A DNA stretch of 64,000 bases, from contig JAYOEY010000017.1 of NCBI GenBank assembly GCA_038116945.1, positions 10,868-74,867 on the forward strand, given 5' to 3'. Each line of letters begins with the position of its first letter. Positions within the stretch are counted from its first letter, which is position 1. This document shows, piece after piece, positions 9,406-18,102 of the stretch. This DNA comes from JAYOEY01 sp038116945 (GTDB taxonomy: Bacteria > Pseudomonadota > Alphaproteobacteria > MPNO01 > UBA2964). The position numbers were made by a program, and so were the translations under genes. The notes under the pieces are model-generated. The model ran no database searches. It was not told where the DNA came from and saw only the letters and a list, made by a program, of their open reading frames with translations.

Positions 9406-9499
9406 AAATCCATCCGATTCGGGTGTAATGCGGTCGCTGCGGTCGTAGACTGTCCGCTGCTGTCGGCGCGCATCGCCGGTCACTCGGTTTCATTCGCCC

Positions 9500-10771
9500 A
9501 TGTTCCGTTCCCTTATCGACATGCTCGCGACGAAGAGCATCCTGCGCGCCTTCCGGCACCGGAATTTCGTGATCGTGGAGCTGTCGAGCTGGCTGTCCGG
9601 CGCGGGCGTCTGGTTCTACCGGATCGGGCTGCAGGTGATGACCTGGGACCTTACTGAATCCGGCTGGTGGCTCGGCGTCATCGCGCTGGCCGAAGCTTTG
9701 CCCGGCATCCTGATCGCGCCCATTGCCGGAACGCTGGCGGACCGGCACGACCGGTTAAAGATGGCGCGGGTCGTGCAATTCATGATCATGATCGTGACCG
9801 CTGCACTGGCCACACTGACGCTTGCAGGCCTGGTCGATATCTGGCTGCTGATGTTTTTCGCCATCGTTCACGGGCTCGCCGCCGGATTCTGGACCCCGGT
9901 CAGGATGGCGATCGGCCCCAACCTGGTGCCGCGAGAGGACCTGGCGTCCGCCATCGCGCTGCATTCCACGCTGTTCAATCTCGGGCGCTTTGTCGGGCCC
10001 GCGCTGGCCGCGCCGATCCTGTTGATCTGGGGCGCGGGCATGGTGTTTGCGGTCAATGCCGCCGCCTACCTGATCTTTCTCGTAGCGCTGTTCTATGTCG
10101 AGCTGGTCAATCCCGACAAGCGCGCTTCCGCCGGGCGCAGCATGTTCGGCCATCTCAAGGAGGGGTTCGGTTACGTCGTCCGCCACGGCGGGATCAAGTA
10201 CCTGTTTCTCAACATGATCGTCTCCTCCATCCTGTTGCGTGCCTATATGGAGTTGTTGCCCGGCCTGTCGGAGACGGTGTTCGGACACGATCCGAAAGAA
10301 GGCGTGGCCGTCATGGTTTCGGCCGCCGGGCTCGGCGCGATCGTCGCCGGGCTGCTGATCGGCAACCTGACGCAGGTGGAATCGATCCTGCGCGCCTACT
10401 GGATCTCGATATTCTGTTCGATTGTCTTTCTGACGCTGTTCGTTACGCGATCGGAATTCTGGTACGCGGCGGGGTGCGTGGTGTTTCTCTCGACATCGCA
10501 GGTGGGCATCAATATCGCCGGCCAGGTCATCGTGCAGTCGACCGTACAGGGCGACCTTCGCGGACGCGTCATGTCCCTCTGGGGGCTTCTCAACCGGTCC
10601 GGCCCCGCCATCGGCGCGACGCTGATCGGCGGCGTCTCCAGCTATTACGGGTTCCGCTGGCCGCTGCTGGCCGCCGCCGGATTCAGCGCGGTCGTCATCC
10701 TGTTTTCGTTTACGCGTCGAATACCGATTCGTGAGGCGCTGACGGCCAGCCGCGACCGGGCGGAGGACTGA
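9500..10771 (+). CDS. MFS transporter, EntS/MFS_3 type
   Basis: Inner-membrane major facilitator of 423 aa with about 12 hydrophobic segments. The loop between helices 2 and 3 carries the MFS motif A variant GTLADRHDRLKM (about residue 75). The overall pattern, including the GRFVGPALAAPIL segment, matches the EntS-like exporter group that includes enterobactin and drug efflux pumps. It lies 94 bp after the ABC exporter and may share its transcript. Its TGA ends at 10771 and the convergent gene's stop starts at 10772, so there is no intergenic space. No Shine-Dalgarno sequence is obvious at the ATG. Substrate unknown. Confidence 0.88.
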   Translation: MFRSLIDMLATKSILRAFRHRNFVIVELSSWLSGAGVWFYRIGLQVMTWDLTESGWWLGVIALAEALPGILIAPIAGTLADRHDRLKMARVVQFMIMIVTAALATLTLAGLVDIWLLMFFAIVHGLAAGFWTPVRMAIGPNLVPREDLASAIALHSTLFNLGRFVGPALAAPILLIWGAGMVFAVNAAAYLIFLVALFYVELVNPDKRASAGRSMFGHLKEGFGYVVRHGGIKYLFLNMIVSSILLRAYMELLPGLSETVFGHDPKEGVAVMVSAAGLGAIVAGLLIGNLTQVESILRAYWISIFCSIVFLTLFVTRSEFWYAAGCVVFLSTSQVGINIAGQVIVQSTVQGDLRGRVMSLWGLLNRSGPAIGATLIGGVSSYYGFRWPLLAAAGFSAVVILFSFTRRIPIREALTASRDRAED

Positions 10772-11677
10772 TTACCCGCCATCTCCCGGCACGGTGCCCT
10801 TCGGCAGCGATGAAACATGCGCGAAAATCTCGCGCGGGCGCGTGAACCAGATGCGGTCGGCATCCGGGTGGCCGGTGATGTGGGCGAGAATGTCGCGCAG
10901 CCCGGCGAGGCGATAGGGCTGTCCCACCACGAACGTATGCATGGCGAGCGAGAACACCAGCGGCTGCTTCGCGCTCTGCCGCATCTGCTCGTCGAAATGG
11001 GCGCATACCATCTCGGTAAACTGGCTCGCCGTGTGACGGCGCGACAGCTGGGCCGGCGAATCGTTGATCTCGATGTGATAGGGGATCATCAGCAGCGGTC
11101 CGCCTGAGGTCCGCATCCACACCGGCTGGTCGTCGCACGACCAGTCCATGATGTAGCGGTAGCCGTTCTGCTGCAGAAGATCCGGCGTTGCCGGACTTTC
11201 GGAGATCCACGGTCCCATCCAGCCGCCCGGCCCGTCGCCCTCGTGCTCGCGGAAGGCGCCCGTGACGCGCGCGATCAGATCGGCCTCGCCCGCCTCGTCG
11301 TAATCGCCCTGCTGTTCGGAGTTGGTATGGCCGTGGCCGACGAACTCGTCGTCGCGGGCGCGGATGCGCGCCGGGATCTGCGGCGCGTAATCGTAGATCG
11401 ACGCGTTCATCAGGTGGCACATCGGCAGGCCGAACTCTTCGAACAGCTCGAACACGCGCCAGATGCCGACCCTGAGCCCGTAATCGCGCCACGAATAGTT
11501 CCGCACGTCAGGCTGGACGCCCGGCGCGGTCGGCGTATGGCCCAGCCCCTCGCCGAAGCTGAAATGCTCGATATTGAGCGCGAAATAGACTGCAAGCCGT
11601 TTGCCGGCCGGCCAGTCATAGACGGGCCGCTCGGTGATCGGCGAGTAGTCGTATCGTCCGTGCTGTCTGATTTCCAT
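10772..11677 (-). CDS. polysaccharide deacetylase family protein (PuuE / NodB-like fold)
   Basis: 301-residue member of the carbohydrate-esterase-4/NodB superfamily, of the subgroup that includes the allantoinase PuuE and cyclic-imide hydrolases. Recognisable parts are the start with aromatic pairs (RYDYSPI), YFALNIEHFSFG, the His-rich GHGHTNSEQ segment (about residue 112), MDWSCDDQP and the His of MHTFVVGQ near the C-terminus. No signal peptide is visible, so it acts in the cytoplasm, more consistent with amide or imide hydrolysis of a small metabolite than with wall polysaccharide. It is the third gene of a minus-strand unit behind tcuA and tcuB (32-bp gap). The ATG at 11677 is preceded by GGGGAA. 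Confidence 0.82.
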   Translation of the reverse strand: MEIRQHGRYDYSPITERPVYDWPAGKRLAVYFALNIEHFSFGEGLGHTPTAPGVQPDVRNYSWRDYGLRVGIWRVFELFEEFGLPMCHLMNASIYDYAPQIPARIRARDDEFVGHGHTNSEQQGDYDEAGEADLIARVTGAFREHEGDGPGGWMGPWISESPATPDLLQQNGYRYIMDWSCDDQPVWMRTSGGPLLMIPYHIEINDSPAQLSRRHTASQFTEMVCAHFDEQMRQSAKQPLVFSLAMHTFVVGQPYRLAGLRDILAHITGHPDADRIWFTRPREIFAHVSSLPKGTVPGDGG

Positions 11678-11709
11678 CTGTCGTTTCCCCAGGCGGGATT
11701 TGCCGATAT

Positions 11710-12882
11710 TCAGGTCGTCGTATGGCGTTCCCGCGCGTATCGGACAAGCGCCATGAAGCGGTAGATGCCGTGCACGAACTTGCCGTAGGGCATGGTGAGG
11801 AACAGGCTGAAGACGATGCCCAGGTGGAGCGCGAGCAGGATGCCCATCGCCGCGGTATCGCGCAGGAACAGCAGCGCAAGACCCGTCAGGCTGGTCAGGA
11901 ACAGCATGGCGAGAAAGGCGACATCCATGCCGAACCGTTGGCTGTCCTGCATGTCGGCATCGCGTGTCCATTTCGACCGCAGCAGCCCCACCGGTCCGAT
12001 CAGAAGGCCGATGCCCCCCAATGTGCCGAGCACAACAGGCAAATCGTACCAGGGATAGGGCGCCACCCGGTCCAGAAGATAGTGATAGAGCGTCGCAACC
12101 GAGGTGGCCGCGAAGCAAAGCATGAAGCCGTAGAATGTGCAGTGATGGTAGAACCGCCGGTGATCGGGGGTTTCGTTTTCATCGCCCATGCAGTCCGCGC
12201 CGCCGCCATCGAGATAGCGCAGCTTTCCCGCGTCCCGGATCGCCTGCCAGAGCGGTTGCGGCGCGCGGAGCGTCGACGCCGGCTCGCCCATGTCGCGCCA
12301 GAACGAGCGCGCCCCCATGACCGACGCCAGGATCGCATACAGAAAGGCCGCGCCGAACAGGGCAACCATCGTGTTGTGCGGCATCAGCACGTAAAAGGAA
12401 CCTGGCCCGGTGTGGGTTCCGAAGAGCACTTCAGGGTCGTGCCACCCGACAAAGCCGGCCACATAGATGGCGACGCTAAGCGCCGTGATGATGCTGATGG
12501 CCAGCCCGTTGCGCGCAAACAGGCCGGACAAAGCGCGCGGCCAGGCATAGGCCTGATAGGATTCGGCGCGCGCCTGCGCCATGACCTTCGGAACGTTCAC
12601 ATCGAATTCGTGGGGCGGCGAAAACTGGCAATCGTAAAAACAGGCGCCGCAGCCATGACACAGATTGGCGAGATAGTTGAGATCGCCGTCGGGAAAGTCG
12701 CGCCGCATGATCATGGCGGGAAAGACCGCGCACAGCCCTTCGCAATAGCGGCAGGAATTGCAGACCGTCATCAGCCGGCCGACCTCGGTAAGGGTCGCTG
12801 TACCGCTTGGCGCGGCGCTCAGCCCGGCCTTTTCCGGTTTTGCCAGCGGGTCGAACCCGGTCGTCTGATCAGTTGCGGGCAT
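11710..12882 (-). CDS. tcuB: tricarballylate utilization protein TcuB (4Fe-4S, membrane)
   Basis: Electron-transfer partner of tricarballylate dehydrogenase. Two cysteine clusters in the N-terminal 100 residues (CNSCRYCEGLC and CHGCGACFYDC) bind 4Fe-4S centres, and several hydrophobic helices with candidate haem His residues follow. In the known pathway TcuB reoxidises the FAD of TcuA and passes electrons to the quinone pool. The ATG at 12882 has GGGAGG at suitable spacing and is preferred over a TTG at 12906. It overlaps the end of tcuA by 14 bases. No TcuC transporter or TcuR regulator is adjacent. Confidence 0.92.
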   Translation of the reverse strand: MPATDQTTGFDPLAKPEKAGLSAAPSGTATLTEVGRLMTVCNSCRYCEGLCAVFPAMIMRRDFPDGDLNYLANLCHGCGACFYDCQFSPPHEFDVNVPKVMAQARAESYQAYAWPRALSGLFARNGLAISIITALSVAIYVAGFVGWHDPEVLFGTHTGPGSFYVLMPHNTMVALFGAAFLYAILASVMGARSFWRDMGEPASTLRAPQPLWQAIRDAGKLRYLDGGGADCMGDENETPDHRRFYHHCTFYGFMLCFAATSVATLYHYLLDRVAPYPWYDLPVVLGTLGGIGLLIGPVGLLRSKWTRDADMQDSQRFGMDVAFLAMLFLTSLTGLALLFLRDTAAMGILLALHLGIVFSLFLTMPYGKFVHGIYRFMALVRYARERHTTT

Positions 12883-14266
12883 TGTGCGCGGCCTCCCTTC
12901 CCGCAATTCGGCCGAATACGCTGCCGATCGTCATTCCAATTCCTGCGGCATATCCTTTTCCGAGGACGTTGCCGGACATGATTTCTCCGGCCGCAAACAT
13001 GTTCGCGGCAGGTTTTCCGTCATTCATGATCATCTGCGCCTGCTTGTTCACGCGCGTTCCGAGATAGGTAAAGGTGATTCCGGGACGCACGGGGTAGGCA
13101 TAGTAGGGCGGCGTTTCCACCCGTCGCGCCCAGTGGGTCTTGGGCGGTTCGATGCCTTCGGTATGGCAGTCGTCGAGAATCGTATGATCGAACGTGCCGT
13201 CGACGACGGCGCCGTTAAAATCGGCGACGGTTTTCTCGAAGGTCTCTACCGGAATTTTCAGTTTTCCGGCCAGCTCCGCCAGCGTATCCGCCTTGATGGG
13301 GGGAAACAGCGACGGCATGAATTTCGTCAGCACCGAATGATCGAACACGATATAGGCAAGCTGGTCGGGCTGTTGCGCGACCAACCGGCCCCAGATGGCG
13401 TAGCGCTTCGGCCAGGTATCCTCGCCCTCGTCGTAGAACCGCTCCGCGTGCTTGTTGACGACGATGCCGAACACCACGCAGTCCAGCCTGGTGATGATCC
13501 CGCCGTCATATTTGGGCGCCCGCGCGTCGATCGCCACGGCATGGCACTGGGTCGGATCTCCGATCTGCTGAACCCCCTTGTCGAGCAGCATTCTCAGGAT
13601 CGTGCCCTGGTTGTTGGCGGTCCCCCGGATCAGGAAATTCTCCGCCGGTTCGCCCCAGTATTCCTTCAGCCACTCGATATTGGATTCGAACCCGCCCGCC
13701 GCTGCGACCAGCGCGCCGGCGCGGACGGTTTCGTCCTTGCCGTCGATCCGCGCCGTCGCCGACATGAACATGCCGTCCTGGATGTCCATCGCCGTGACCT
13801 CGGCCTCGTACAGCACGTCGACGCCGATTCGTTCCGCCGTATTGTAGAGCGCATTCAGCATCGCCCGACCGCCGCCGAGGAAGAACGAGTTGGTCCGGTC
13901 CAGTCCGAGCGTGCCGCCGAGCGGGGGCTGAAACCGGACGCCCTGCTCGACGATCCAGTTCAGCATGTCCTTCGATTCGTGGATCATGTGCCGGGCGAGT
14001 TCCTCGTCGGTCTCGCCCTCCGTGACCCTTAGCAGGTCTTCGAACAGCTCTTCCTCGGGATAGGGCCCCGTCAGCGTATCGGTCGCCGCATCGTGGGCGC
14101 AGCGCATGTTTCGGGTGTGGCGCGTATTGCCGCCGCGATAGAATTTTTTGGCCCGTTCCAGGACCAGCACCGACGCGCCTTCGAGGCGCGCGCTGATGGC
14201 GGCGCACAGCGCCGCGTTGCCCCCGCCGATTACAAGGACATCGTATTTTTCTGTCAGGTCGGCCAT
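12869..14266 (-). CDS. tcuA: FAD-dependent tricarballylate dehydrogenase TcuA
   Basis: Flavoprotein of 465 aa in the fumarate-reductase/FAD_binding_2 family. The N-terminal dinucleotide fold is YDVLVIGGGNAALCAA (residues 8-23), followed by the RGGNTRHTRN segment typical of TcuA. The C-terminus has the substrate-domain signature GEIMSGNVLGKGYAAG. The known reaction is oxidation of tricarballylate to cis-aconitate, which then enters the TCA cycle. It is first of tcuA-tcuB-deacetylase. The tricarboxylate transporter genes at 35-38 kb are far away but could serve the same substrate; that link is inference. Confidence 0.93.
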   Translation of the reverse strand: MADLTEKYDVLVIGGGNAALCAAISARLEGASVLVLERAKKFYRGGNTRHTRNMRCAHDAATDTLTGPYPEEELFEDLLRVTEGETDEELARHMIHESKDMLNWIVEQGVRFQPPLGGTLGLDRTNSFFLGGGRAMLNALYNTAERIGVDVLYEAEVTAMDIQDGMFMSATARIDGKDETVRAGALVAAAGGFESNIEWLKEYWGEPAENFLIRGTANNQGTILRMLLDKGVQQIGDPTQCHAVAIDARAPKYDGGIITRLDCVVFGIVVNKHAERFYDEGEDTWPKRYAIWGRLVAQQPDQLAYIVFDHSVLTKFMPSLFPPIKADTLAELAGKLKIPVETFEKTVADFNGAVVDGTFDHTILDDCHTEGIEPPKTHWARRVETPPYYAYPVRPGITFTYLGTRVNKQAQMIMNDGKPAANMFAAGEIMSGNVLGKGYAAGIGMTIGSVFGRIAGREAAHNARN

Positions 14267-14412
14267 GTGCTTCGGATGAGTTGTGAGGGTTCAGGGTTTC
14301 GTTTTCCGGGTTCTGCCTAGCACGATTCCGCGTCGGTTTCTCCCCCCGGCGTCGATCAGGCGTATGTCCGGATTATTGCGTTGCGGTCGTGGCTCCCAAC
14401 CTGTCGCTACGA

Positions 14413-15699
14413 TCATTCGGCGACCAGAAATTTCTCGGCCCACCCGGCGACCGACAGCAGCTGCCTGTCCTGCCAGCGCGGGCCGACCAGCTGGATTCCC
14501 ACCGGCATTTTGTTGGGACCCCTGTGGGTTGGCAGCGTGATGGTCGGGACGTGCAGAATCGTCCAGTAGCCCTGGAATCTGGCGTCGCCGGTCTTCGCCA
14601 GCCCTTCGGGCGCTTCGCCGACCACGGCGGGAGCGAGCAGGGCGTCGAACTTCGCGAATACGGTATCGACATGCTTGCGCGATTCCTCCGCCAGGACGAT
14701 GGCTTCGCGATATTCTTCGTAGGGCATCGCCGTGCCGCTCTCGACCTGACCGGCCATATGGTCGCTGAGCCGGTCGCGGTTTTCGCGCCAGTGATGCGCC
14801 AGCACCCGGCTGCGCTCGTAATCGTTGATGCGGTTCCGCATATCGGCCAGCGCTGCGAAGGTGTCCGGCATGTCCACGGGGACGATTTCCGCCCCGGCGG
14901 CGGCCAGCCGCTCGGCGCTGTCCTCGACCGCCGCGACCGTTTCGGGCTGTGCCGTGGCCCAGAGCTGCGTGCGGCACAGGCCGATCTTCGGCTTCGCCGC
15001 GCCAGCGTGGGGGCTGGCTACCTCCCGGTTCAGCATCGCGGCGGCGATCGCGTCGACATCGGCGACGGTGCGCCCCATCATGCCGATCGTGTCGAGGTTT
15101 TCCGCCGCGAACAGCAGTCCCGCGCGGTTGATGATGTTGTAGGTCGGCTTGTAGCCGACAACGCCGCAGAAGCTGGCGGGGCGCAGGACCGATCCGCCGG
15201 TCTGCGTGCCGAGCGCGCCATGGACGTGGAAATCGGCGACCGCTGCCGCCGAGCCCGACGAAGAGCCGCCCGGCGTGCGGTTCGGATCGTGCGGGTTGGT
15301 GGTTTCGCCGGGGTGCATGCCGGCGAATTCGCAGGTGACGGTCTTGCCCAGGATTACGGCGCCGGCCGCCCGCAATATCGCGACCGAGGCGGCGTCCGCC
15401 GCCGGCCGGTAACCCTTATAGATGGGAGAGCCCATCTCGGTCGGCATGTCGGCGGTATCCAGCACGTCCTTGATGCCGATCGGCAGCCCGTGCAGCGGAC
15501 CTTTTCTGTCGCCGGCATCCAGCGCCCGGGCCTGCGACAGCGCCAGCTCGGGATCGATAAAGGCCCAAGCCTTCACCGCACCGTCGCGCGCCTCGATCCG
15601 GTCGAGGCAGTCCCTGGTCACGGCCTCTGCGCTGGTGTCGCCGCTGGCGATTGCGGCGAGCGTTTCCGTCGCCGGTCTTTCGTTGAATCGATCTGTCAT
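14413..15699 (-). CDS. amidase (amidase-signature family)
   Basis: 428-aa amidase-signature hydrolase. The Ser-cisSer-Lys machinery is visible: Lys in IGIKDVLD (about residue 75), the glycine/serine block PGGSSSGSAAA (about 145), and the nucleophile Ser in GTQTGGSVLRPASF (about 170). It would cleave a carboxamide to acid and ammonia in the cytoplasm. The ATG at 15699 is 7 bp past the stop of the VOC protein gene, which follows a luciferase-like monooxygenase, so the three form an operon. The open frame continues 39 codons upstream into the VOC gene and is not used here. The 146 bp between its stop and tcuA hold nothing recognisable. Confidence 0.9.
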   Translation of the reverse strand: MTDRFNERPATETLAAIASGDTSAEAVTRDCLDRIEARDGAVKAWAFIDPELALSQARALDAGDRKGPLHGLPIGIKDVLDTADMPTEMGSPIYKGYRPAADAASVAILRAAGAVILGKTVTCEFAGMHPGETTNPHDPNRTPGGSSSGSAAAVADFHVHGALGTQTGGSVLRPASFCGVVGYKPTYNIINRAGLLFAAENLDTIGMMGRTVADVDAIAAAMLNREVASPHAGAAKPKIGLCRTQLWATAQPETVAAVEDSAERLAAAGAEIVPVDMPDTFAALADMRNRINDYERSRVLAHHWRENRDRLSDHMAGQVESGTAMPYEEYREAIVLAEESRKHVDTVFAKFDALLAPAVVGEAPEGLAKTGDARFQGYWTILHVPTITLPTHRGPNKMPVGIQLVGPRWQDRQLLSVAGWAEKFLVAE

Positions 15700-15706
15700 G
15701 GGTGTA

Positions 15707-16165
15707 TCAGTCGTTGGGGTCGTACAGTTCGAGGCCGTCGATGGCGTCCAGATCTTCTTCTCTTGCCCGCAATTCGATGGTGTTCCGGTCGGGATCGCGG
15801 ATAAAGACCGAAACATGGCCGTCGCCGCCGAACATGACCGGTCCCTGAGTGATCGCGATGCCGTTCTCCTTCAGCACCGCCATGGTCCGGGCAATGGAAG
15901 GCACCCGCAGCGCCACATGGGTGATGCCGGCATGTTTGGTCTCCACATCCATCAGGATATTGGTGTCAGGGTCATCGTCATTGGCGTTGACGACGAGGTT
16001 CAACTCTACATCGTTTTCGTTGCGAATGATGACGACTGCGTCGATTTCGGACCGGTGCAGCACTTCGAAACCGAAAATCCTGTAAAATGCGATGGCGCGC
16101 TCCGCATCGCGCACCCGCACGCCCAGATGATCGACGCGTTCGATGGAAATCGTCTGATCGGTCAT
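15707..16165 (-). CDS. VOC family (glyoxalase/bleomycin-resistance fold) protein
   Basis: 152-aa single vicinal-oxygen-chelate protein. Candidate metal ligands are His in VDHLGVRV (about residue 12), His in ITHVALRV (about 82) and Glu in NTIELRA (about 132), as in methylmalonyl-CoA epimerase and small glyoxalase-like enzymes. The ATG at 16165 begins 8 bp after the luciferase-like gene. Its position between a flavin monooxygenase and an amidase suggests it isomerises or opens an oxygenated intermediate of the same pathway. Substrate unknown. Confidence 0.87.
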   Translation of the reverse strand: MTDQTISIERVDHLGVRVRDAERAIAFYRIFGFEVLHRSEIDAVVIIRNENDVELNLVVNANDDDPDTNILMDVETKHAGITHVALRVPSIARTMAVLKENGIAITQGPVMFGGDGHVSVFIRDPDRNTIELRAREEDLDAIDGLELYDPND

Positions 16166-16173
16166 GGTCCCTG

Positions 16174-17331
16174 CTATTCCGCCGCGTCTTTCATCGGGCC
16201 GTGGGTCAGCAGGTTGGACGGCCTGCCGCCAGTATCGTAGGCAATGCGGCCGTTCTCGGTCCTTTCCCGGATACTCTTCCATTCGTCGTGATAGACCGCG
16301 TTGTAGCCGCTGAAATGCGGCATGACGTAGCGCGCGACCATCTCGAACGACCGGTGAATGACGGGTTCCGGGCACCATTCGTGGGTGGTCAGCAGCATGC
16401 CGCCGAACCCGCCCGTGAGACGCTGTTTCTCCTCGATCCAGGCGATCGCATCGTCCGGCGTGCCGATCACCCAGTCCCGCATCTCGGCGCAGGATTCCGG
16501 CGTGAACTCTTCCCAGGTCTGGCCGGGGTGCTGCTGGTAATGGCCGCGCAGCCCGATGGCCGAAAAATACTCCGCGTCCCGCATCATGCCGTCGCTGACT
16601 TCGGCCCAGGCCTGTTCTCGCGTTTCGGCCAGGTGGAAATAGGTTGCGATCCGCCAGTTGTCGCGGTTGGGTTCGCGGCCGGCGGCTTCCGCTCCCCGCA
16701 CAACATGCTTCCAGTTGTCCTCCGGCTGAACGCGCGTCTTGCCTGCCGGCGACATCCAGATCATGTCGTGCCGGCCGATCAGCTCGAGGTTGGCGGGCGT
16801 CGCCGCCGACGGCATGGCGAGCGGCAGGCGCGGGCGCTGGTAGGGGCCGAGCTGAAGCCGCATGTCGTCGAAATGCCAGTAATCGCCGTGATGGCTGATC
16901 GGCTCCTTCGATTCCATCAGCCGGACGATCACGTCGATGGCCTCATGCAGCATCGGGTAGCAATCGGCCTCCGCCATGTTGAACAGCATCTTGTCGGTGA
17001 CCAGGCTGCACGGGCCGATCCCGAGGATCGCGCGTCCGTGCGTCAGGTGGTCGAGGAAACACATCCGTTCCGCCAGATGAAACGGATGATGGAACGGCGC
17101 GCTGAAGACCGAGGTGCCGAGCCCCACGCGGTGCGCATTCGCCGCCGCCATGGAAAGCGCCATCTCCGGCGCCGGCATGGTCTCCCAGCCGCCGGAATGA
17201 TGCTCGCCGATGAAGGCTTCGTCGAACCCCAGCCGGTCGGCCAGATGGATCAGCGCGATATCGCGCTGGAAGGCGAGCGCGGGATTCTCGGTCGGGTGAT
17301 GGCAGGGCATCATGAAGAGTGAGAATTTCAC
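16174..17331 (-). CDS. LLM-class flavin-dependent monooxygenase
   Basis: 385-aa bacterial-luciferase-like TIM-barrel enzyme. It has the conserved EHHSGGWET segment (about residue 43) of the alkanal/limonene-monooxygenase-type subgroup and LGIGPCSLVTDK near 105. Such enzymes use reduced FMN and O2 to oxygenate small organics; the reductase is not adjacent. The start is GTG at 17331 with AGGAG eight bases upstream. It is first of a three-gene unit with VOC and amidase genes. A related enzyme of the same subgroup lies at 61231. Confidence 0.9.
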   Translation of the reverse strand: MKFSLFMMPCHHPTENPALAFQRDIALIHLADRLGFDEAFIGEHHSGGWETMPAPEMALSMAAANAHRVGLGTSVFSAPFHHPFHLAERMCFLDHLTHGRAILGIGPCSLVTDKMLFNMAEADCYPMLHEAIDVIVRLMESKEPISHHGDYWHFDDMRLQLGPYQRPRLPLAMPSAATPANLELIGRHDMIWMSPAGKTRVQPEDNWKHVVRGAEAAGREPNRDNWRIATYFHLAETREQAWAEVSDGMMRDAEYFSAIGLRGHYQQHPGQTWEEFTPESCAEMRDWVIGTPDDAIAWIEEKQRLTGGFGGMLLTTHEWCPEPVIHRSFEMVARYVMPHFSGYNAVYHDEWKSIRERTENGRIAYDTGGRPSNLLTHGPMKDAAE

Positions 17332-17472
17332 GGTCTCGCTCCTGTTGCTTCACATGGCAAATATTCTGCACCGGTTTGCGGCGAAACGCCACAGGAGGAC
17401 GGTTCGCTGTCTGTTGCGTTGCTCCCGTCGCATTGGGATAGTAAGCGGATATCTCTTGCGATCCGGACCATC

Positions 17473-18102
17473 ATGACGCACGACGTTTCATCGATCATCG
17501 CCATGCAGGCGCCCGTTCTTGTCGTCGAGCGGCTGTTTTCAGCCGATCTGTGCGCCCGCCTGATCGCTTACTGGGAAAACCATGAGAAATCGGCCGGCGT
17601 CGTCGTTTCGCCGGATGGCGGCGATGCGGCGGTGCGCGAAGGCTCGAAGCGCCGGGCGGACGTGTTTCTGGCTGACGGGGATCCGCTGCTGGGCGACGTG
17701 TCGCAGGTTGTCGCCGCTACGATCGGCCCCGCCGTTTTGGGCGCGTTTCAGTACCGGATCGAGGTGATGGAGGGCGTTCGCGTCGGCTGCTACGATTCGG
17801 CCGATCTCGGGTTTTTTCGCGCCCATCACGACAATACCACGCCGGCGACCGAACACCGGCGTTTTGCGATGAGCGTCAATCTCAATACCGGCCAGTACGA
17901 GGGCGGCCTGTTGCGGTTCCCCGAATTCGGCGGCGCGGCCTATGCGCCGCCGCCGGGCGGGGCCGTGGTCTTCTCCTGCTCGCTCCTCCACGAAGCCCTG
18001 CCGGTGACCAGCGGCCGGCGGTTCGGCCTGTTTACGTTTTTCTGCAGCGAAGCGGACGAGCGGGCGAGGATCGCGCGCGTCGGCGGAAACGCTCCGCCGT
18101 GA
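17473..18102 (+). CDS. 2-oxoglutarate/Fe(II) oxygenase (prolyl-hydroxylase-like)
   Basis: 209-aa double-stranded beta-helix oxygenase. The iron triad is HxD in AHHDNTTP (about residue 119) and the distal His in LLHEALPV (about 178). The 2-oxoglutarate Arg is in GRRFGLF, 10 residues on. The spacing fits the PKHD/prolyl-4-hydroxylase family; the substrate may be a protein or free metabolite. The ATG at 17473 is chosen; an in-frame TTG at 17419 would add 18 residues, and neither has a clear Shine-Dalgarno. Its stop overlaps the GTG of the 6-phosphogluconate dehydrogenase gene (GTGA), so the two are coupled. Confidence 0.82.
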   Translation: MTHDVSSIIAMQAPVLVVERLFSADLCARLIAYWENHEKSAGVVVSPDGGDAAVREGSKRRADVFLADGDPLLGDVSQVVAATIGPAVLGAFQYRIEVMEGVRVGCYDSADLGFFRAHHDNTTPATEHRRFAMSVNLNTGQYEGGLLRFPEFGGAAYAPPPGGAVVFSCSLLHEALPVTSGRRFGLFTFFCSEADERARIARVGGNAPP

